From Bacteroidales bacterium (GTDB lineage: Bacteria; Bacteroidota; Bacteroidia; Bacteroidales; GCA-2748055): a stretch of DNA of 39,274 bases. The notes under the pieces were generated by a model, which was not told the DNA's origin, ran no database searches, and saw nothing but the letters and a program-made list of their open reading frames with translations. Shown one piece after another: positions 24,901 to 33,398 of this stretch; position 1 is the first letter of the stretch; every line of letters starts with the position of its first letter. The DNA is taken from positions 1 through 39,274 of the forward strand of contig JARGFM010000031.1 in NCBI GenBank assembly GCA_029210725.1. Direction: 5' to 3'. Both the position numbers and the translations under genes were made by a program.

Positions 24901-26396
24901 CTGCCACGATCTCCTTACTGAATACTCCTTATCTTTTCAATGGCCCTGTCAGAATCTATAACAACAATCTCTATTTTGAGAATTTTACAGCCTCTGACCA
25001 AGAGGGAAATGTGGGAAGAATAAACGGGTCCATATCCAATAACTATTTCCGCGACTTTTATGCCAACATCCATATGGAAGCAGAGAATCTGAATTTTATG
25101 GATACCCGTTCACTGGATAATGACCTCTTTTACGGAACTGTTTTTGCCACCGGTGATGCCACTGTTCAGGGAAGTTTTAATGATCTGAAACTGACCGTTG
25201 ACGCCAGTACTGAAAAGAATACCGCACTCTATCTTCCCCTGTATAATGCCAGAGAAGTGCAGCGCTCAGATTTCATCACATTTATTCAGGAAACAGAGCA
25301 TACCGAAAGGGAAGCTGGCAGACAGGAAAGCCTGAGAGGTATTGAAATAGAACTGGAGGTTGAAATTACAGAGGATGCCGTGGTCCAGTTGATTTTTGAT
25401 CCCAAAGTGGGAGATATTATTGAGGCAAGTGGCCGGGGAAATATTCGTATGCTCGTGGACCAGTACCAGGGATTCCGGATGTTCGGGGATGTGGAACTCT
25501 TATCCGGCGACTACCTCTTCACTTTGCAGAATGTCATCAATAAACGGTTTCAGATTGAACCGGGAGGAATGATCAACTTCAATGGTTCGCCAACAAACGC
25601 CTCCATAGATCTGGCAGCCATATATGGAACCAGAGTAGCTCCGTACAATCTGTATCAGGGGGATCCCTCGGATGACTATGCCGAATTGCTGAAGAAGCGA
25701 ATTCCTGTTGAATGCCACCTGCAGTTGCTGGGCGATCTCCGCTCCCCCACCATTGCTGCCGGTATAGAGATGCCAACTGCAGATCCGGAAACACGGGGTA
25801 TTCTCGACAATGCCACAAGTACGGAGGATGAGCTGATGAAACAGTTTATCTCCCTGCTAGTTATCAATGATTTCTATAGTGTTGCGGGTTACGGGATCCA
25901 GAATATGGGTACCATGAACAGTTCCATTGCCGGAGTAACGGCCAGTGAATTGCTGTCTAACCAGCTAAGCAACTGGCTTTCACAGATAAGTGATGATTTT
26001 GATATCGGATTTAATTACCGTCCGGGCGATCAGGTGTCGACCCAGGAGATGGAAGTGGCCCTCTCCACACAGCTCCTGAACGATCGGGTGATTATCAGCG
26101 GAAACCTGGATGTGGGCGGACAGGAGACCAACCCTTCCAGTGAAGCCAGTAACAACCCTTACATTATGGGGGATTTTGAAGTGGAGTACAGGGTGACCGA
26201 TAATGTGAGTATTCTTGCATTCAACCGTTCGCGGGATGAACTGATCGCGATGACCGCTCCCTACAAACAGGGAGTAGGCGTTTCCTACCGGGAAGATTTT
26301 AATAATCTGAGTCAGCTGCTGGCCCGCTACAAAGAAGCCATCAGCAATCGGAAAAAGAAGAAGAAAAAGTCCGGAAAGTCAGATTCTCAAGAGTAA
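21948..26396 (+). CDS. tamB: TamB-like translocation and assembly module protein
   Basis: A very large AsmA/TamB-type protein anchored in the inner membrane and spanning the periplasm; it moves lipids or assists outer-membrane protein assembly. The open frame reaches back to TTG 21825, but that would cover 75 bases of tsaD. ATT at 21948 gives IKKIAKIGLIVILLFLA, a classical basic-hydrophobic anchor, and 1482 residues. No ATG, GTG or TTG lies between them, so the start may be non-canonical. After the anchor come long beta-helical repeats (many F-G/D-L-x-I strands, for example DLYIEDLHGDTLIY and GNITGNFNYRE). The C-terminal TamB/DUF490 domain occupies about the last 450 residues (FQIEPGGMINFNGSPTNA, then ELLSNQLSNWLSQIS). 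The end is lysine-rich (KKKKKKSGK). Confidence 0.9.
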   Translation: MKKIAKIGLIVILLFLAIPSLSLLFLQNRQVQTVVSKMLAEQLSEELHSTISLSSVNFSFFKRIQVRDLYIEDLHGDTLIYSELTKIRIKQIRPDQRRLEISKITLENAWLNLVIESEGGVNLSLIIDRLKKPHVPPERKSKLHIHEITMSNGRFSLTKTGHQSLRPEIDFNDFDLHGLEISLLDLISDQDTVNMNIVSLSAVEKSGFEFGHLATRMSVGKTHMHFKDLAIMAGGSELNVPVLGFDFDHWQGFKYFSREVDLTFESDHSQVKTEDLAVFVPQTAGILDRFTIDGSLHGALSKLKGEKMEMTFDEQSTLAFDFIAIGLPDFSNTFLDFNFRELNSSVSAIHTIFNQKKAASKQSLYPWINMGMLDFKGQFTGYPDNFVAMGYLQTDMGQMLMDLSFRPDSILGIDFHGHLSTRDYKLGELLGQEELLSQLDMDVMVDGNLFEGEIRANLNGTIDTLYFSQYAYSNITLDGAFTNNTFNGGFSISDPNIRMDFQGKTDFSGEVPFYNFTADVARSRPYFLNLGVEDPHTFASFLIETDISGNTLDELNGEIRLVNSLFERNQDQVQLYDVRLHALNRPDTSSIELRSELIDASISGKFKLSSLPSSLENMVDHYVNLIPGKPAISDTINRFTYHLDLKHVNPVLDFFFPKIQIAENSSIHGEYHPDRGINSAEGHFPELGIGPGSWSNAEYHTRTFDDKFEFMFRADSMIYGKNYALENQQFHLTASNDTARLDIDWSNHSEPDYSGEIHLFGSFLSDSMAERGFLVEVEPSEFFIQSEKWNVDHSTFLLRKNYLHVDNLFIRSREKHVLAAGTIASGGGQDFDLDIRNLNLGELASLGRLNAELNGNITGNFNYRETEGNPYIYTDLQVDTLRFNNQLLGPTSLKAAWNDTRRTVRVMLQSNLNDVKTIELNGEYIPEGRKVDFEIHVNELQLQALHPYVENFLVDLSGTGSVNLTLDGTLDQPKLNGSLGFNQGAATISLLNTPYLFNGPVRIYNNNLYFENFTASDQEGNVGRINGSISNNYFRDFYANIHMEAENLNFMDTRSLDNDLFYGTVFATGDATVQGSFNDLKLTVDASTEKNTALYLPLYNAREVQRSDFITFIQETEHTEREAGRQESLRGIEIELEVEITEDAVVQLIFDPKVGDIIEASGRGNIRMLVDQYQGFRMFGDVELLSGDYLFTLQNVINKRFQIEPGGMINFNGSPTNASIDLAAIYGTRVAPYNLYQGDPSDDYAELLKKRIPVECHLQLLGDLRSPTIAAGIEMPTADPETRGILDNATSTEDELMKQFISLLVINDFYSVAGYGIQNMGTMNSSIAGVTASELLSNQLSNWLSQISDDFDIGFNYRPGDQVSTQEMEVALSTQLLNDRVIISGNLDVGGQETNPSSEASNNPYIMGDFEVEYRVTDNVSILAFNRSRDELIAMTAPYKQGVGVSYREDFNNLSQLLARYKEAISNRKKKKKKSGKSDSQE

Positions 26397-26404
26397 AACT
26401 TTTC

Positions 26405-26412
26405 TATATTTG
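26405..26412 (+). promoter_or_regulatory. Candidate -7 box for nhaD
   Basis: TATATTTG is an exact TAnnTTTG match, 9 bases after the tamB stop and 39 bases before the nhaD ATG. No TTG -33 element is seen at the normal distance. Confidence 0.4.
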
Positions 26413-26451
26413 CGGCTTAAAACTTCTAAATCCTAACTTAATCTACAGATC

Positions 26452-27873
26452 ATGTTTATTGTAATGGTTATTGTTTTTGTTCTGGGATACCTCGCCATAG
26501 CCCTGGAACACCCGCTGCACGTTGATAAGGCCATCCCGGCTCTGGCAATTGGCACTTTGCTGTGGGTTCTTTACATTTTTGGCGCGTATGACATTTTTAC
26601 GGCCGGACTGAGTGAAGCCTGGAACTCCTATATTCACAGTGGCGAAGGACACGGAGAAACCGGAATCCAGGCCATGCGTCATTTCATCGTGGATAAAGAG
26701 ATCATCCATCACCTGGGTGAGATTTCCGAGATCCTCTTCTTCCTGCTTGGCGCCATGACCATTGTTGAGGTCATTGACAAACATGACGGGTTCAAGATTA
26801 TTACTGACAGGATCAAGACCACCAAAAAAGTGAAGCTCTTATGGATTCTCAGTTTCCTCACCTTCTTTATGTCCGCTGCCCTGGACAACCTGACCACGAC
26901 CATTGTGATGGTTGCCCTGCTTCGAAAACTGATCTCCGAAAAAGAGACCCGCTGGTTCTTTGCTTCCATGGTGGTGCTTGCAGCCAATGCCGGTGGTGCC
27001 TGGTCGCCCATTGGAGATGTGACCACCATCATGCTGTGGATCGGTGGACAGGTAACTACCGGGGCCATCATCACCAGGGTTATTTTACCCAGTCTTTTCA
27101 CCATGATTGTTCCCCTGGCCTTGCTCAGTTTCACTTTAAAAGGGGAGGTCAGCCGGCCCGAGATTGATGAAAATGAAAAGATCTACACCCGGCCATTTGA
27201 ACGCAAATTAATGCTGATACTGGGTGTAAGCGGACTCCTGTTTGTTCCTGTTTTCAAAACCATTACCCACCTTCCTCCTTATATGGGCATGCTCTTTTCA
27301 TTGTCATTGATCTGGCTGACCTCTGAGCTTTTGCATAAAAACAAACCGGATGAGGTCAAGAAAAAACTAAAGGTGATTTACATCCTGCAAAAGGTCGACA
27401 CTCCCACCATCTTTTTCTTCCTGGGGATTCTGTCGGCCGTCGCCGCGCTTCAGAGTGCCGGACAACTGACCATCATGGCCGGATGGCTGGATGAGAACCT
27501 GGGGAACATCTTCCTGATCGATATGGCCATCGGCATTCTCTCCGCCGTGGTGGATAATGTACCGCTGGTGGCAGGGGCCATGGGCATGTATCCCATTGAA
27601 GACGCCGCCCATATTGCCACCCTGGTCGATCCTGCTGCCATAGAATATGCCAGCAACTTCGTTCAGGATGGCCTGTTCTGGGAGTTCCTGGCTTATTGTG
27701 CCGGTACCGGAGGCAGTATTCTGATCATAGGATCTGCCGCAGGAGTTGCCGCCATGGGGATGGAGAAAATCGATTTCATCTGGTATCTGAAACGGATTTC
27801 TCTTCTGGCACTTCTGGGATATGTGGCTGGTGCTGGTGTTTACTATCTGCAATCTCTTATTATACACCATTAA
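26452..27873 (+). CDS. nhaD: Na+/H+ antiporter of the NhaD type
   Basis: 473 residues with about twelve hydrophobic segments, matching the ArsB/NhaD superfamily. Characteristic stretches are the EHPLHVDKAIPAL beginning, FLLGAMTIVEVIDKH, SAALDNLTTTIVM (membrane-embedded Asp-Asn), NAGGAWSPIGDVTTIM and SAVVDNVPLVAGAMG. These acidic and Asn positions in broken helices are the likely ion sites. It exports sodium in exchange for protons at the inner membrane, consistent with a saline or alkaline habitat. It is a single gene: it follows tamB with its own candidate -7 box and ends at a strong terminator. Confidence 0.93.
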   Translation: MFIVMVIVFVLGYLAIALEHPLHVDKAIPALAIGTLLWVLYIFGAYDIFTAGLSEAWNSYIHSGEGHGETGIQAMRHFIVDKEIIHHLGEISEILFFLLGAMTIVEVIDKHDGFKIITDRIKTTKKVKLLWILSFLTFFMSAALDNLTTTIVMVALLRKLISEKETRWFFASMVVLAANAGGAWSPIGDVTTIMLWIGGQVTTGAIITRVILPSLFTMIVPLALLSFTLKGEVSRPEIDENEKIYTRPFERKLMLILGVSGLLFVPVFKTITHLPPYMGMLFSLSLIWLTSELLHKNKPDEVKKKLKVIYILQKVDTPTIFFFLGILSAVAALQSAGQLTIMAGWLDENLGNIFLIDMAIGILSAVVDNVPLVAGAMGMYPIEDAAHIATLVDPAAIEYASNFVQDGLFWEFLAYCAGTGGSILIIGSAAGVAAMGMEKIDFIWYLKRISLLALLGYVAGAGVYYLQSLIIHH

Positions 27874-27916
27874 GCCGCTGAGAAGTAGCTGTTAATAAAA
27901 GAACTGAATCTTTGAT

Positions 27917-27953
27917 AACGGGATATACTACATCGAAGTATATCCCGTTTTAT
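27917..27953 (+). terminator. Intrinsic terminator after nhaD
   Basis: A perfect 13-bp stem, AACGGGATATACT (27917-27929) with AGTATATCCCGTT (27937-27949), closes a 7-base loop and is followed by a T-rich tail (TTATTT). It separates nhaD from the exbB-tonB operon. Confidence 0.85.
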
Positions 27954-27982
27954 TTCATATATTCGACGGAAATTTGAATCGC

Positions 27983-28666
27983 ATGAAAAACTTGATTATT
28001 CTTCAGGTTACAAGCCTGGATACCAGTAGTATACAGGCTACCTCAACGGAATCTTTTATTGATATTGCCCTGAAGGGCGGCTGGGTGATGCTACCCATCG
28101 TTATCCTGAGCTTTATCGCAGTCTATATATTTTTTGAACGCTGGTTTGCCATCAAGAAAGCGGCCCGGGTCGATCAGACCTTCATGAACCGTATAAAGGA
28201 CTATATCATTGATGGTAAGGTCGATTCGGCCCATACGCTTTGCCAGTCCACCGATAATCCGGTAGCCAGGATGATCGATAAGGGAATCAGCCGCATTGGT
28301 CGCCCGCTCAACGATGTCAATGCGGCCATTGAGAATGTTGGCCGGCTGGAGATCTATAAACTGGAAAGGGGATTACCCACTCTGGCCACCGTGGCCGGAG
28401 GAGCGCCCATGATCGGTTTCCTGGGAACGGTTATCGGGATGGTGCAGGCCTTTCACCAGATGTCTACCGCAGGGAACAATATCAATGTGGGACAGCTTTC
28501 CGGCGGTATCTACACCGCACTGATCACGACCGTGGCCGGTCTGACTGTAGGTATTATCGCCTATTTTGCCTATAACACACTGGTAGCCAGGGTCGATAAG
28601 GTGATCAACAATATGGAGGCAGGCACTTCCGAGTTCATCGACCTGCTTAACGAACCTGCAAAATAG
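27983..28666 (+). CDS. exbB: MotA/TolQ/ExbB proton channel protein
   Basis: 227 residues from ATG 27983 (TTG 27974 is the longer alternative). Three membrane helices are visible: GWVMLPIVILSFIAVYIFFE near the N-terminus, then APMIGFLGTVIGMVQAF and ALITTVAGLTVGIIAYFAY after a cytosolic loop. The last two carry the Thr and small residues that line the proton path in the family. Together with ExbD it uses the proton motive force to energise TonB. First gene of a four-gene run with 5-base or shorter gaps. Confidence 0.92.
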   Translation: MKNLIILQVTSLDTSSIQATSTESFIDIALKGGWVMLPIVILSFIAVYIFFERWFAIKKAARVDQTFMNRIKDYIIDGKVDSAHTLCQSTDNPVARMIDKGISRIGRPLNDVNAAIENVGRLEIYKLERGLPTLATVAGGAPMIGFLGTVIGMVQAFHQMSTAGNNINVGQLSGGIYTALITTVAGLTVGIIAYFAYNTLVARVDKVINNMEAGTSEFIDLLNEPAK

Positions 28667-28671
28667 GAAAG

Positions 28672-29064
28672 ATGGCACTCAAACCCAGAAACAGGGTCCT
28701 GGATAATTTCGCCATGTCGGGCATGACCGACATTGTATTCCTGTTGCTGATCTTTTTTATGCTTACCTCCACCCTGATTGCCCCCAATGCCCTGAAGATG
28801 CTACTGCCCAGCAGAGGGCAGGTGACCGTGGAGGGAGAATCGCTTATCCCCACGGTAACCATTCACAGCGGAAGCCGCATCACGGTCGATGGCAGAACAG
28901 TCTCGCTGGAGAACCTGGGTTTGGTTCTTGAATCCAAACTCCGCGGGCTGCCCGATCCCACCATCAGGGTGCTTACTTCACCGGCTGTTTCAGTGGGTGA
29001 TGCGGTAGCTGTTATGAATGTGGCAGCTGAAAAAGATTACACCGTGGTGCTGAAACAACTTTAA
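28672..29064 (+). CDS. exbD: ExbD/TolR-type biopolymer transport protein, first copy
   Basis: 130 residues with a short cytosolic N-terminus, one membrane helix in SGMTDIVFLLLIFFMLTSTL that includes the essential Asp of the family, and a periplasmic domain. It follows exbB by 5 bases and its stop overlaps the next start by one base. A 51-base segment (28711-28761) is identical to one in the second copy (29103-29153). Outside it the periplasmic domains clearly differ, for example SRGQVTVEGES here. Confidence 0.92.
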   Translation: MALKPRNRVLDNFAMSGMTDIVFLLLIFFMLTSTLIAPNALKMLLPSRGQVTVEGESLIPTVTIHSGSRITVDGRTVSLENLGLVLESKLRGLPDPTIRVLTSPAVSVGDAVAVMNVAAEKDYTVVLKQL

Positions 29065-29462
29065 TGGCCATAGAATCGAGACATAAAGCCAATAAGAACT
29101 TTGCCATGTCGGGCATGACCGACATTGTATTCCTGTTGCTGATCTTTTTTATGATCGCCTCCACCCTGATATCGCCGGCGGCGCAAAATGTTCAGCTTCC
29201 GGAGAGTAACAACCAGACTCAGGCCAACCCGGTTCTGGTAGTATCTGTCGCCCGGGATAAAGTGATCTCTGTGGACGACCAGGAGTATGCCCTCTCAGAA
29301 CTGGAAAGTGTTCTTCGGAAGAAACTTGAAAACTACGGAGAGGCTCCGACAGTCCGCCTGAATGCGGACCGGGATCTCAACATGGAAGAGGTTTTTGCCT
29401 TTCTCGAAATCGCCAAACGAAACCGGTACAAGGTGATACTTGGAACCAGACCATCGGACTGA
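29064..29462 (+). CDS. exbD: ExbD/TolR-type biopolymer transport protein, second copy
   Basis: 132 residues with the same layout as the first copy. The helix reads SGMTDIVFLLLIFFMIASTL with the conserved Asp, followed by a different periplasmic domain (QLPESNNQTQANP, then VSVARDKVISVDDQEY). Two unlike ExbD subunits beside one ExbB are common in Bacteroidota, where they probably form a mixed dimer in the ExbBD motor. The nucleotide identity of the helix region suggests gene conversion between the copies. Confidence 0.92.
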   Translation: MAIESRHKANKNFAMSGMTDIVFLLLIFFMIASTLISPAAQNVQLPESNNQTQANPVLVVSVARDKVISVDDQEYALSELESVLRKKLENYGEAPTVRLNADRDLNMEEVFAFLEIAKRNRYKVILGTRPSD

Positions 29463-29478
29463 CCGTTATATAAGTACC

Positions 29479-30414
29479 ATGAAGCTTAACAGAAGAGGCC
29501 TTTTAGCAACTATTGTCTATCATGCACTGCTGCTTTTGCTGCTGGTGTTTGCCGGGCTTACCTTCCCCGATCCCCCGCCCGAGGAGGAAGGGATACTGGT
29601 CAACTTCGGCACCGATGAGTCCGGCCTGGGAGAATATGAGCCTATGGGGGATGATCAGCAGGCAGGGAATCCCGATATGGAGGTCTCTCAAAGCCAGGAA
29701 CCCGTGGAAGAGGAAGAGTATCAGGAACCGGCGGAGGAGACCAGGGAAGCTTATACCCCGCCTGAGCCGGAAGAGGTCGACCAGACTCAGGATGTGGAAG
29801 AGACCCGGGTGAGAGAAGAGCCCAAACCCACTGCAGAAGAGCTGGAAAGACAGCGGCAGCAGGAGTTGGAAAGACAGCGACAGGCGGAACTCGAAAGGCA
29901 GCGCGTAGAGCAGGAGCGGATTGAAAGAGAACGAAGAGAGGAACAGGAGCGCATTGAACGGGAAAGGCAGGCCCAGGCCGAGAGGCTCAACAATCTGGGC
30001 CGGGATGCCTTTGGAAGACAGGGGCTTGGTGAAACGGAAGGCTCGGAAGGAATTACGCAGGGAAGCGGAAACCAGGGCGATCCGAACGGAAGTCCCGATG
30101 CGGACAATTACGGTACCGGAGGCGGACTGGGCGATGGAATCTCCTTCGGAGGGCTGGGTTCCAGAAAGGCCAGGGGGAGTTTACCCAAGCCCAATATGTC
30201 GGGCTGTGATGTGACGCAGAAGATTGAGGTCCGGGTGGAGGTCCAGGTGGACCGGGACGGGAATGTGGTCAGCGCCATTGTGACCAGTTCCACCTACCAG
30301 AATAAGTGCATCTGGGATATGGTGGTGGAAGCTGCCAGGCAGAGTAAGTTTTCCGTGGATCAGAGTGCCAACTACAGGCAGACCGGCTGGATCAGGTACA
30401 TCATAGTACCCTGA
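29479..30414 (+). CDS. tonB: TonB family energy transducer with TolA-like charged helix
   Basis: 311 residues from ATG 29479; the frame extends upstream into exbD, but this ATG precedes the membrane anchor MKLNRRGLLATIVYHALLL. Next come a Pro/Glu-rich stretch (about 30-120), a long Arg/Glu/Gln helix of ERQRQQELERQR type (about 115-170), a Gly/Asn-rich linker, and a C-terminal TonB domain from about 235. That domain ends QTGWIRYIIVP and includes two cysteines (SGCDV, NKCIW) that could pair in the periplasm. The long charged helix is more like TolA than classical TonB. Last gene of the exbB-exbD-exbD-tonB run; its end overlaps the convergent TSUP gene by 14 bases. Confidence 0.85.
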   Translation: MKLNRRGLLATIVYHALLLLLLVFAGLTFPDPPPEEEGILVNFGTDESGLGEYEPMGDDQQAGNPDMEVSQSQEPVEEEEYQEPAEETREAYTPPEPEEVDQTQDVEETRVREEPKPTAEELERQRQQELERQRQAELERQRVEQERIERERREEQERIERERQAQAERLNNLGRDAFGRQGLGETEGSEGITQGSGNQGDPNGSPDADNYGTGGGLGDGISFGGLGSRKARGSLPKPNMSGCDVTQKIEVRVEVQVDRDGNVVSAIVTSSTYQNKCIWDMVVEAARQSKFSVDQSANYRQTGWIRYIIVP

Positions 30415-31162
30415 AAGCATCCCAGATCAGCTTGGTGGCTGCAACCAGGATAGCCGCCAGCACCACATACCTGATAAACACAGCTCCCCGTTTCACAGCT
30501 ATCTTTGTACCTACCAGGGCCCCGAGCATATTCCCAACGGCCAGTACCAGCCCCATCCAAAGATCCACATCTCCGTGCAGGAAAAAAACTACCAGGGCCA
30601 GCGGGGTATAAAGCAGGATGACGAAGATTTTCAGGGCATTGGCTTTCACCAGTTCAAATCCGCTTGCCAGCACCAGGCCGGTAAGCAGAAAAAACCCCAC
30701 TCCTGCCTGGATAAAACCGCCATAAATCCCTGTAAAAAAGAAGATGACCGCCTGAAGCCAGTAAGGAATCGGGGGATGCTCTTCATGGCTGTTAATCCAG
30801 CGGTTGGGTTTCAGGAGCATCAGGAAAAATACCACGATCATCACCCCGGCAATGGCCAGTTTCATCACTTCGTCATTCAGGTTCACAGCCACAAAGGCAC
30901 CAACAATGGCACCCAGCAGCGCAGGGATACCCACCTTGAATCCGGAAGGAAAATCCATGACCTTCTCCTTGTGAAAGCGGTTCACTCCCACCACATTCTG
31001 AAGAAAAATGGCAATCCGGTTGGTCCCGTTTGCCATATTGGGTGGAAGCCCCAGTGCCATCAACAAAGAAAGGGTCAGCAGGGAACCTCCGGCTGCCAGT
31101 GTATTGATGATGCCGGCGATGAATCCGATGGATATAACCAGGATATAGGTGTACCACTCCAT
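30401..31162 (-). CDS. TauE/SafE (TSUP) family membrane permease
   Basis: 253 residues from ATG 31162; ATG 31180 adds six residues and would overlap glyA by 8 bases. About eight membrane helices are visible. TSUP hallmarks include GFIAGIINTLAAGGSLLTLS near the start, with NGTNRIAIFLQN after it, and the second-half repeat GIYGGFIQAGVGFFLL. TSUP proteins move sulfur-containing or small organic anions such as sulfite, thiosulfate, taurine or sulfoacetate products; the substrate here is unknown. It lies 10 bases downstream of glyA on the same strand, so it is probably co-transcribed with it. Confidence 0.85.
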   Translation of the reverse strand: MEWYTYILVISIGFIAGIINTLAAGGSLLTLSLLMALGLPPNMANGTNRIAIFLQNVVGVNRFHKEKVMDFPSGFKVGIPALLGAIVGAFVAVNLNDEVMKLAIAGVMIVVFFLMLLKPNRWINSHEEHPPIPYWLQAVIFFFTGIYGGFIQAGVGFFLLTGLVLASGFELVKANALKIFVILLYTPLALVVFFLHGDVDLWMGLVLAVGNMLGALVGTKIAVKRGAVFIRYVVLAAILVAATKLIWDAFRVL

Positions 31163-31172
31163 GCAGCTGCGA

Positions 31173-32450
31173 TCAGGCAAACATGGGGAAATCGACCATC
31201 ATTTCGTTTACTTCCCGGCGGATTTTTTCAATCAGTAATTTATCATCAATGTTCATAATGACCCGGTCGATCAGATCCACAATCCCCGGTATCAGATCTT
31301 CCTTCACCCCCCGTGTGGTGATGGCAGGAGTACCCACCCTGATTCCGCTGGTCTGGAAAGGCGACCTGGAATCAAAGGGAACCATATTTTTATTTACGGT
31401 GATATCCGCCTCCACCAGGGTGTTTTCCACCTGCTTGCCGGTAGTATCCGCCACCCGGGTCCGCAGATCAATCAGCATGGAGTGGTTATCGGTACCATCA
31501 GAAACCACCTTGTATCCCTTCTTCATAAATGCATCGGCCATGATGACTGCATTCTTCTTAACCTGGGCCTGGTAGATCTTGAATTCGTCCGTAAGCGCCT
31601 CTCCAAAAGCCACAGCCTTGGCCGCTATGATATGTTCCAGGGGCCCTCCCTGGATCCCGGGAAAGACCGCCGAATTGATCAGGGATGACATTTGACGGAT
31701 CACCCCCTTCTTGGTGGCCCTTCCCCAGGGATTCTCATAATCCTTCCCGATCAGGATAATTCCGCCCCTTGGCCCGCGAAGGGTCTTGTGAGTGGTCGAC
31801 GTGACAACATGAGCGTAGGGAAGCGGATTATCCAGCAAGCCGGCAGCAATAAGGCCCGCCGGATGGGCCATATCAATCATCAGAATCGCTCCGATCTTAT
31901 CGGCAATCTCCCGCATCCGTTTATAATCCCACTCACGGGAATAGGCCGAAGCCCCGCCCACGATCATCCTGGGACGCTCTTTAAGGGCCACCTCCTCCAT
32001 GGCTTCATAATCGATCCGCCCTGTACGCTCATCCAATCCGTAGGATACGGCCCGGTACAGAATACCGGAGCTGTTGACCGGGGAGCCATGCGACAGGTGC
32101 CCCCCGTGACTCAGGTCGAGGCCCATAAAAGTATCGCCCGGTTCCAAAACGGTCAGGAAGACCGCCATATTGGCCTGGGCACCCGAGTGGGGCTGCACAT
32201 TGGCGTACTCCGCCCCGTAGAGCTGGCAGAGCCTCTCTATGGCCAGGTCCTCCACCTTGTCAATCACCTCACATCCCCCGTAGTAGCGATGACCCGAATA
32301 GCCTTCGGCATATTTATTGGTCAGACAGGAGCCCATGGCTTCCATCACCTGGGTGCTGACAAAATTTTCAGAGGCAATCAGTTCAATACCCCTTCTTTGA
32401 CGTTGCTGTTCGTGTTCAATGAATGTAAAAAGTTCAAGATCTCTCTTCAT
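31173..32450 (-). CDS. glyA: Serine hydroxymethyltransferase
   Basis: Interconverts serine and glycine with transfer of a one-carbon unit to tetrahydrofolate. The start [10 protein letters not shown] at 32450 gives 425 residues, the family norm; a longer frame to 32543 adds an unlikely 31-residue leader. The PLP lysine is K222 in [14 protein letters not shown]. Other hallmarks are [34 protein letters not shown] and DMAHPAGL. All are intact. A perfect -7 box lies 25 bases upstream. SHMT has been linked to supply of the H-cluster dithiomethylamine bridge in vitro; here it is about 24 kb from hydG, so no genetic link is claimed. Confidence 0.96.
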   Translation of the reverse strand: MKRDLELFTFIEHEQQRQRRGIELIASENFVSTQVMEAMGSCLTNKYAEGYSGHRYYGGCEVIDKVEDLAIERLCQLYGAEYANVQPHSGAQANMAVFLTVLEPGDTFMGLDLSHGGHLSHGSPVNSSGILYRAVSYGLDERTGRIDYEAMEEVALKERPRMIVGGASAYSREWDYKRMREIADKIGAILMIDMAHPAGLIAAGLLDNPLPYAHVVTSTTHKTLRGPRGGIILIGKDYENPWGRATKKGVIRQMSSLINSAVFPGIQGGPLEHIIAAKAVAFGEALTDEFKIYQAQVKKNAVIMADAFMKKGYKVVSDGTDNHSMLIDLRTRVADTTGKQVENTLVEADITVNKNMVPFDSRSPFQTSGIRVGTPAITTRGVKEDLIPGIVDLIDRVIMNIDDKLLIEKIRREVNEMMVDFPMFA

Positions 32451-32474
32451 GATGCCTGTTTTGGAAAATATCTT

Positions 32475-32482
32475 CAAATTTA
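32475..32482 (-). promoter_or_regulatory. Candidate -7 box for glyA
   Basis: On the minus strand it reads TAAATTTG, an exact TAnnTTTG match, 24 bases before the glyA ATG. The -33 region is only a T-rich stretch. The rest of 32451-32598 shows no hairpin that clearly ends the glp operon. Confidence 0.45.
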
Positions 32483-32598
32483 GTGTTTTGCAACTGTAAA
32501 AAAGTGAATCCCGGCTCGTCTTTTTAACAAAACTAAAGCTCAAACAGGGTTGGAGATTATTTTTTCAAACCGGTCCTGGTCTAAGCTTATCAATACGA

Positions 32599-33348
32599 CT
32601 ATCCCACCACGATTCCCTGAAGCAGGAAAAGCCCAGCTGCAATCAAAGCGCCGATAATCGGTCCGATTACCGGGATCCAGGCATAGCCCCAGTCACTGCC
32701 CCCTTTGTGGTCCATGGGCAGCAAATTATGCATGATCCTGGGAGCCAGGTCTCTGGCCGGATTGATCGCATAGCCGGTGGTCCCGCCCAGCGAGAGGCCG
32801 ATGGCCGTCACCAGCAAAGCCACAGGCAATGCCCCCAGGGTGCCCAGTCCCATATTCACTTCCGTTCCCTCCAGCTGTATGCTTGGATCAGCGATGTAAA
32901 GGATCACAAAGATTAATACAAAAGTGCCGATCACCTCACTGATAAAATTATTAAGAGGCTTTCGAATGGCAGGACCCGTTGCAAAACATCCCAGCTGTGC
33001 GCCCTGGTCCTCTGTTCGGTTAAAGTGGTGACGATAATAAAGCCATACGGTTCCGGCTCCGGCTGCAGCTCCGGCCATCTGTGCGGCAATAAAAGGAAGT
33101 ACCTGGCTCCAGGCAAAACTCCCTGCAGCTGCCAGTCCCAGGGTAACGGCAGGATTAATATGTGCCCCGGATACGGGTCCGGCCACTGCAACCCCCACAA
33201 ATACACCCAGTCCCCACCCCAGTGAAATTACTATCCATCCACCGTTATTTCCTTTGGTATCCTTTAGTACCACATTGGCCACGACCCCGTTACCGAGCAG
33301 TATCAGGAGAAAGGTGCCTATAAATTCTGCAAAGATTTCGTTCAGCAT
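32599..33348 (-). CDS. glpF: Aquaglyceroporin / glycerol uptake facilitator
   Basis: 249 residues, six membrane helices plus two half-helices. Both NPA boxes are intact: HINPAVTL in the first half and AINPARDLAPR in the second. The Asp after NPAR is the feature that marks glycerol-conducting GlpF over water-only aquaporins. It lets glycerol diffuse across the inner membrane, where GlpK traps it. It lies 50 bases downstream of glpK on the same strand. Confidence 0.93.
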   Translation of the reverse strand: MLNEIFAEFIGTFLLILLGNGVVANVVLKDTKGNNGGWIVISLGWGLGVFVGVAVAGPVSGAHINPAVTLGLAAAGSFAWSQVLPFIAAQMAGAAAGAGTVWLYYRHHFNRTEDQGAQLGCFATGPAIRKPLNNFISEVIGTFVLIFVILYIADPSIQLEGTEVNMGLGTLGALPVALLVTAIGLSLGGTTGYAINPARDLAPRIMHNLLPMDHKGGSDWGYAWIPVIGPIIGALIAAGLFLLQGIVVG

Positions 33349-33398
33349 AAGATTCAGTCTAAGAGTTATCGATCATGTTTAATGGTTCTGTTTATGGA

